Shown here one piece after another: positions 56,880-64,000 of a stretch of 64,000 nt of DNA (position 1 is the first letter of the stretch; each line of letters begins with the position of its first letter). The stretch covers positions 124,001 through 188,000 of the forward strand of contig CM125795.1 of assembly GCA_052171275.1 (NCBI GenBank), in the 5' to 3' direction. A program made the translations under genes and the position numbers. Source of the DNA: Arsenophonus sp052171275. Its GTDB lineage: Bacteria; Pseudomonadota; Gammaproteobacteria; Enterobacterales; Enterobacteriaceae. The notes beneath the pieces were generated by a model. The model worked only from the letters and a program-made list of their open reading frames with translations, was not told the DNA's origin and did not search any database.

Positions 56880-59800
56880 AAATTTTTTATAACAAAAAAT
56901 GTTGAATAATTTTTAGTAATAACTTAAAAATCATCTTTTATTTCAGACTAAAAATTATTATATCATAATTAAAAATAAAAGTATTTAGTATTTTACTATA
57001 CTTTATTTAAAGAAAAAATAAAAAGAAGTTTTATATTATAAAACTATTATCAGAAATTATCATTTAAATTATTGATATTTATTATGATAAAGTTATCATA
57101 GATAAAAGTAACTAATATAAAATTGATTTACAAAATGTATTTCTTTTAATTTAAAATCTATATTTTATCATTCTAATTTAATCAATTTTAGATGAAGTTT
57201 TTTTAAATGATTTTTCTTTTAAAAAAGAAAAACAATATAATTCAAAATTATTTTAATTAATTTTTAATCTTTATTTATAAAAATAAACATAGTAATTTAT
57301 TTCAATCTCTTAAAATAAGAGTATTATGAAATTAATGTGTGATACAATCGATTTATTATATAGTTATTTTAGTTTTAAGAAGCAAAAAATTTATATAAAC
57401 GACTATCTTTACTAAGAACATATATTAGATTTTAATTTATTTATATAAACAGAATAAATAGATATAAAATATCTATACAAGATATAGATCTTTAACTATT
57501 AAATGATTAGTTTATTTTTTTTATTTAAATATATTGCAATTAAATAGTTAATTTTAATATTTATGAAAATTATTTTTAATAATAAAACTTAGCTAGTAAT
57601 AGTTTTTAGTTTTTAAGTGCAACTAATATTTTTTCAAAAAATAAAATTAAATATAAATATTTATCCTGGAAATAATTGATTTTATATTATAAAAATAGTT
57701 AATATGCTATTAAAATAACATAAATAAATAATTATTATTATATAGTTAATTAGTATTGTTTTAAAAAAGTGATTAGTATATTTTTCTCGTATTCAATAAA
57801 TATTTAGTAAAATTTATTATCTGGAATATATTTATATCAAATAATAGAAATTAATTTTTCTAAAAATAAATATTCTAATATCAGTATTTAAAGATAAAAT
57901 TCGATAAATTTTTACTAAAATACTTAATAAATAAAATTTATTAAAAATAAAAAGTTATATTATCAATTCTTAACTTGAGAATATAATAAAGAAATTAAAA
58001 TAAATCGATGATTTAAATTATTTAATATTTGTTTTGAATAAGATTTGGATTTATATTATTAAGTATAGAAAATAAGAAAAAAATTTAATGATAATACTTT
58101 ATATTAAGTTAATTATTATATAAATTAATTGTAGAAATTTTTCTTAATTTTAAATTAAGTAACTTATATAATGGCAATGTTATTTATGTATTTATTTTAA
58201 ATTTGTCTTAAATACATATATAATTATTAATATTACGAACAATTAACTTTTTATTTAAAATAAATTATAATATATTTATATCGAATATCTTTGTTTTATT
58301 TTATTGAAATTCTAAAAAAAATTTTATGAAAATAACTCTATATTTAATTAAACCTATTTTAATAGTTTATGACTACATTTATTATAATAAAAGATAAATA
58401 TTTTAGGATTTAATGGATGTATATAAAATATATCAATATCAGTTCTATAGCTATATTATAGAGCTTACTATTATTAAATAGTCAATTAAGAACTGAATAA
58501 AAAAATATTAAGTGATTCTATAAATTTATTATATCATCACATATCAATTAATAATCTTATTAAAAGAAAAAAGTTTTTATAATAAAATTCTATTTGTATT
58601 AAGTTTAATAATTATTATAAAAATTAAATATAAATTAAAATAGTGGATTAGTTTATTAAATTTAAAATATATTAATAAATAAAATGGATGTTGATAAGTA
58701 TCAGTTATTACTTTAAAATTTATAGATAATTATATTAATAATTATTAATATAGAATGATTATGCTTAAACTTAGTAAATAAGAAACAGTTTATTGTTATT
58801 TTATTTATAGATATTAGAATTTAAATATCTAATATTATTAAAAATTAACTTAATATATTATTAATATTATTATTTTTTATATAATAAAATTACTTAATAT
58901 TTTTTAAAAAATATATATTGTTATCATTTATAAATTCAGATTTAAATTTTTTATTTCTTATTTAGACGTTAATTTAAAAGATAATTTAAAAAAATAAAAA
59001 TATAATATACATTATTAGTAATATTAATTAATTCAATATTTATAATTAATTAATTTTGAATAAAATATCATATTTTTTATTTGCAATATTAATGTTATAA
59101 TTATTATTTTTTATATTTATAAATTTTAAAACTTAATAATTTTTATATAATTTTATTTTAAAAATATGTTTTAGTATTTAAAATTAAAACTTTAATGTTT
59201 TTTATTATTATTTATAGTTTATTTCTGATTTAAGTTTAATAATATATTTTTAATTTTAGAATAATTTAAAATTTATATAAATTTATGTTTAATTTTATTA
59301 ATTTAAATATTCTTTTATATCTTTCGATAAAATTTTAATTAAAAAAATAAATTGTATTAATTATTTAATAAATATTTTACTTTATTTATAGTAAAATATT
59401 AGATATAATTAAAATTAATAATTTAACTAAATTGCTAAATTTAGCACTTTTTAAAAACAATTTTTAACTATATTTTTATTGTTTAAAATCAGAAAAATTC
59501 TATCTATTAATAACTGAAATTATAATACATAATCACTTAATTATTTTATAATTTATCTAAATCTAAACATAAGATTAATTTTCTAAAATACTATTTATAT
59601 CTGTGATATTTTATTAATATTATTAATTAATTTTTAATTAAATAAAATATTTTTATTTTAAATTTTTATCTAAAAAAACTTTTTTAAGAAATTAAGTAAA
59701 ATAATATTTAGTGAAAATCTTTATTAAACATTGTATTTTATTAGAATCTTATCTAATTAATATTATAATAATATAAGTTGAAAACCATATTTTTTATAGT

Positions 59801-62250
59801 ATATAAAATTTAATTTTTATTAAATATTTTATATTTAAAATATTTATTAGAATAATATAATATACATTTTTTTTAAATAAATCAGTAATACTTTTGATAT
59901 TTTTTATTTATTTAATTAATAAATTATACATATTTTCATCTGTTATAATGATGGATTAATTTTATTAATAATTTTGATTAAAAATTAAGTGTTAGTTATT
60001 TAGTTAAATATAATTGAAATTACTAATCATTAATAATACATATATCATAAAATTGAATTGAATTTAATTATTTTTAAAGTTAAAAATAATTAAATATGAA
60101 TAAAAATTAAATAATAATATTTTATAAGATTAATAATATAATCAATATATTAAAAATTTTTAAAAAAAGTTAATAGTTAAATTAATAAATACATTCAATA
60201 TATAATTATATTTTATAATATAATAAATATTATAAGAAATATTATTTAATATAATTCAATATATTTATTTTCAGTAAACAAATAATATTATTAGTAAATT
60301 TTATTTATATATCTACGTATAATCATATACTATAAAACAATTAATTATAAATTGATTAATTTAATTTTAATATATGTTATATTATTAAAATTATAATAAT
60401 AATATTAATTATATATTTATATTTTGTTTTATTATTTTTTTAAAATATTAAAATTGAAGACATTTTATATTAATTGAGGTTGATAATTTATATATTGTTA
60501 TATTCAATAATTAATATTATTTTCTAATAACCAGAAATATATTTGAACATTTATTTTTTTAAATAATTTTTGCTTATATATCATAAAAATAATATCTTTA
60601 TACTTAAATTAAAATATTATTACTTCTGTATTAATGTAAAATGAAGCTATAAACTTTTTAAAGTTTATTAAAATGATAATAAATATATAAATATAATATT
60701 AATTAAATAAAAAATTTAAATCATAGTATTGATAATATCAATTTTTATAAATTCAAAATTTTGGATATTACAAAAATCTTTTATAAATTATTAATTACTA
60801 TAAACAATTTAGTATATATCTTCTATGAAATTAAAATAAATATCATATTTTATTTATTTAGTTACTAAGTTTTATTTAATAATTGATAATTTATAAAATA
60901 TTTTAATCTTTTAAAAATTTTTATAATCAAAAATAATAAATTATTTATTTTAAATAAGTTAAATATAAATTTATATATTTGGTATTATTTTAAATATAAA
61001 TTGAATATACTTAATAGTCATTGACATTTTTTATTTTTTTTATTCTAAAAAAACTTTATATTAAAATTATTGATTTTTATTAATAATTAATTAAGTAATA
61101 ATTATAACAATTTTAAAAGATTTTAAATCTAAAAAATATTTTTAATTATTTATTAATATTAATTGTGAATTAAGTTATCTGAATTTTATTTTTTTAAACT
61201 TAATCTAGCTAAATAAATTAATAAGTAAATAATCTATCTTATTATTTTTTATTTATTTGTTTTTTAAAATAAAAAATAATATTTTTATGAAATTAATTTA
61301 ATTATATTATTTAACTTTAATAATTTAATTATATTAATATAATAGTTTCATATAGTTGATTAAATTATAATTATAATTATAATTATAATATTTGAAAATG
61401 ATGGTTATTATAGAAAATAATAGTTTTAATTTTATTAAATGAATTTTAATTAGTTTTAAAATATGAATATTTAAATTAATAATTTAGAATAGAATATAAG
61501 AATTAAATATATTAGTTTGACAATTAAACAATTAAGAAAATTGATAGTTAATATGTTTAAGAGAAACATATTATAATTTATATAAATTTCATTATAATAA
61601 AATTAATATAGTAAGTGAATATATAAATAATATTAAGTATCTTAATTTTTATTTAAGACATTATTCAGAATGAATATAATATAACTAAAATTTAGTATTG
61701 TATATAAGATAATATATGATATTTTATATCTAATTAGTTTTTAATGTATTTCTATAAAATTATTAACTAATTAATATTTTTATATTTTAATTTAATTATA
61801 TTGATAGAGTATATAAAGATATCATTATATGTATACTCATTAATCAATAATAAAACTTATGTTTAAGATTTATAATCATTAACTCAAATCGATTGAAATA
61901 CAGTAAAACTTTTATAAATAATAAATAGATTTATATCTAATAAAATATTTTGCTAAAAATATCATCGTATATGATTTTTTATAAAAAACTATTAAAATAT
62001 ATAGATAGTATTGTTATAATTTATTAATTATGAATATTATATAAACAATTAATAATAAAAAAGAAAATTTCTCTATCAATAATATTTAATTATATAAAAC
62101 ATTATTTTATTACGATAGTTTTTAAGTATTTTTTAAAATATAACTACTCTCAAGATTAGTTATATTTTATATTTATAAGATAAATATTTTATTTTTATTA
62201 TTTAATGTTTAACTAATAAATTAATTTATGATTAATTTATATAATAAATT

Positions 62251-62278
62251 TAATATTTTATTTTAAAATAAAATATTA
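62251..62278. repeat. 28-bp perfect AT-only palindrome
   Basis: Symmetric between 62264 and 62265; arms of 14 bases. Low complexity. Confidence 0.5.
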
Positions 62279-63667
62279 TTAAATAATTTTAAAGTAAATT
62301 AATAATTAATTATCTTTTTTATTTTATTTTTATCTATAAAAGTAAATTAAATTATATTGATATTAAAATAAGATTTTAATCTAATAAATCTTAATAATTT
62401 TATCTTTATACTTCTTATAAAGCTTAATAAATAATTTTTATATTAAATAATTTATAATGTCTATTACATATAATATTATAAAAATTTTTTATCAATTGAT
62501 AATAGTAATTAAATAAAATCAATTTTTAAATTTAATTGATAAATAATTATCAAAAAAAATATTTTTTTATTTAAGTAGTCCTCACTATCAAATATATATT
62601 GATTAATAGTTTAATTAAAATTAAATCATTTATTAATTATTTTTATTGATAAATGTTTAATTAAGTTTTATATTTAATATATAAAATTTAAAATATTTAA
62701 TGAGTTAGTATTTGAATTAATAAAAAATAAAAATAATAATTTATTATTTTAAATTAATTTAATAATTTTGTATTAAATAAAATTATTAATAAATGATAGG
62801 TAATTCAGAATTAAAATTTAATATCTTAATATTTCTCTATAAATTATAAAAAATAAATTTTATTGTCTAAATTAGAGTTAATAGAAAAATTTTAATTAAT
62901 TTCATTTTATAAATTAATTTAATTTATTTGTTTCTTGAATAAAAAATTTGATTAATATTAAATATCATAATTCTAAAATAAAATACTAGTTAAATTAATA
63001 AAAATTTGAAAGTAATTCAGATTATATATTATTAATATTAATAAACTAAAAAATTTTCTTTATTTGATATGAATTGTATATTTTAACAAATTATATCAGT
63101 ATTTTGAGTACTTAAAATATTCTAAAATAGCCTTTTTTGAAAAAAATTAAAGTATGTTACTAACTATTTAAATAAAAAATTAATTTTTATAATATATCAT
63201 TATTATTTACTTGATTTAATTTTTAAAATTATATATTTTAAAAATTAAATATATATTTAAATATAATACAAATAAAATATATTATGATATAATTTAATAA
63301 TGATAGTATTTATTATATAATAACAAAAATCAAAAAAAATAAAATCTTTTATTAAAATTTTATATATATTAGAATTAGTATAGTTTTTAATTTTGAAATG
63401 ATGTTTATAATTTAATAGTAAGAAAATTAAAATAAGTGATATCATCGGATAAAATTAATTATATTAGAAGTAATGATATTAATATACTATTAAATAATAA
63501 AAAATTATTTATTAATTAATGATAAAATATGATACTTAATATCATATTATGAATTTTGAAAATATTTAATATGTACAATTTCTTCTAGAAACATACCTAA
63601 AATATTTTTTAATATTATTCATCTTTACATAAATAAATAAAACTTAATAATATAAAATTATATTTAT

Positions 63668-63687
63668 AATTTTACTTAAGTAAAATT
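63668..63687 (-). terminator. 20-bp perfect palindrome downstream of sthA
   Basis: AATTTTACTT and its complement meet at 63677/63678. It lies about 150 bases past the sthA stop on the minus strand and could be involved in ending that transcript; evidence is positional only. Confidence 0.35.
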
Positions 63688-63833
63688 TTTAAATTTTTAA
63701 TTATTTTTATAAATTACTTGTTTTTTAGTAAAAAACTATTAGTAAAAATTTACTAAGATAAAATTATAAGAAATTTAATTTTATTAAAATAATAAATAAT
63801 TTATTTGTTAAAAATAAAATATTAATTTTTTAG

Positions 63834-64000
63834 TTAAAAAAGACGATTTAATCCATTTAATGCAGCAACCCTAAATGCCTCTGCCATAGTTGGGTAATTA
63901 AAAGTAGTATTAATGAAGTATTTAATGGTATTGCCTTCATCCTTTTGTTCCATAATTGCCTGACCAATATGAATAATTTCTGATGCACGCTCACCAAAGC
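63834..64000 (-). CDS. sthA: Soluble pyridine nucleotide transhydrogenase (C-terminal end)
   Basis: FAD enzyme that moves hydride between NADPH and NAD+, balancing the two cofactor pools in the cytoplasm. Only the last 54 codons are in the window; the gene continues past base 64000. The visible end has GERASEIIHIGQAIM, YFINTTFNYPTMAEAF and VAALNGLNRLF, nearly identical to the end of E. coli SthA (466 residues) and belonging to its dimerisation domain. The stop TAA is at 63834-63836. The lower AT content and preserved sequence indicate an active gene. Confidence 0.95.
   Translation of the reverse strand, partial: FGERASEIIHIGQAIMEQKDEGNTIKYFINTTFNYPTMAEAFRVAALNGLNRLF

Larger units (their letters stand above)
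56098..63833. other. 7.7-kb gene desert between ompR and sthA
   Basis: No gene, RNA gene or mobile element recognised. A patch near 56341-56600 (including GTGGAGCGG and a GTTAAC pair) is less AT-rich and falls where the body of envZ would be, but no frame is readable. Palindromes occur at 56855-56879, 62251-62278 and 63668-63687. Confidence 0.75.

Noticed and set aside
63257..63445. 62-codon open frame on the minus strand near sthA
   Set aside because: Composition matches the translated background, with no motif and no ribosome site.
1..64000. Search by eye for tRNA and rRNA genes, insertion sequences and prophage genes
   Set aside because: No T-loop GTTC-A-A motif with flanking stems, no G+C-rich RNA islands and no transposase or integrase frames were found; a covariance-model search could still find a degenerate tRNA.

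Overview
The window looks like part of a strongly reduced, extremely AT-rich genome of a gammaproteobacterial (Enterobacterales-type) endosymbiont, probably of an insect. Every recognisable protein is a close relative of an Escherichia coli housekeeping protein, with almost the same length and intact catalytic residues. Several gene blocks keep enterobacterial order: dnaX-ybaB-htpG-adk-hemH, purK-purE-lpxH-cysS, rpmG-rpmB-coaBC-dut-pyrE-rph-yicC, and glpG-nfuA-bioH-ompR. The species cannot be named from sequence alone.

The striking property is how little is coding. Twenty-two genes cover about 16.8 kb of 64 kb (about 26%). The rest is DNA with very little G or C, in which no gene, tRNA, rRNA, insertion sequence or CRISPR array could be recognised. 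The largest deserts are 11466-24038 (12.6 kb), 56098-63833 (7.7 kb), 48162-55306 (7.1 kb), 1-4482 (4.5 kb) and 28650-31893 (3.2 kb). Genes normally found between the survivors (recR, ppiB, radC, slmA, gntX, envZ) are missing; only envZ leaves a visible stub.

Layout: 4483-11465 (+) holds clamp loader dnaX (gamma length only), ybaB, htpG with a recognisable sigma-32 promoter, adk and hemH. A 12.6-kb desert follows. 24039-26517 (-) holds lpxH-purE-purK, and 27255-28649 (+) cysS. 31894-32313 (-) is rpmB-rpmG; 33233-34886 (+) is coaBC-dut; 35679-37113 (-) is rph-pyrE, divergent from yicC (37242-38105, +). pfkA (40715-41692, +), glpG (43690-44223, -, start lost), nfuA (44847-45425, -), bioH (47391-48161, +), ompR (55307-56026, +) and the 3' end of sthA (63834-64000, -) stand alone between gaps.

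Functions kept are core replication and translation, protein folding, nucleotide synthesis and sanitation (purE/K, pyrE, dut, adk), glycolysis (pfkA), lipid A synthesis (lpxH), and cofactor work (hemH, coaBC, bioH, nfuA). The cofactor genes are compatible with a vitamin-provisioning symbiont, but the window alone does not prove this. The non-coding DNA is rich in long perfect palindromes and hairpins (arms of 16-26 bp), several just after genes. This is the least explained signal in the window.
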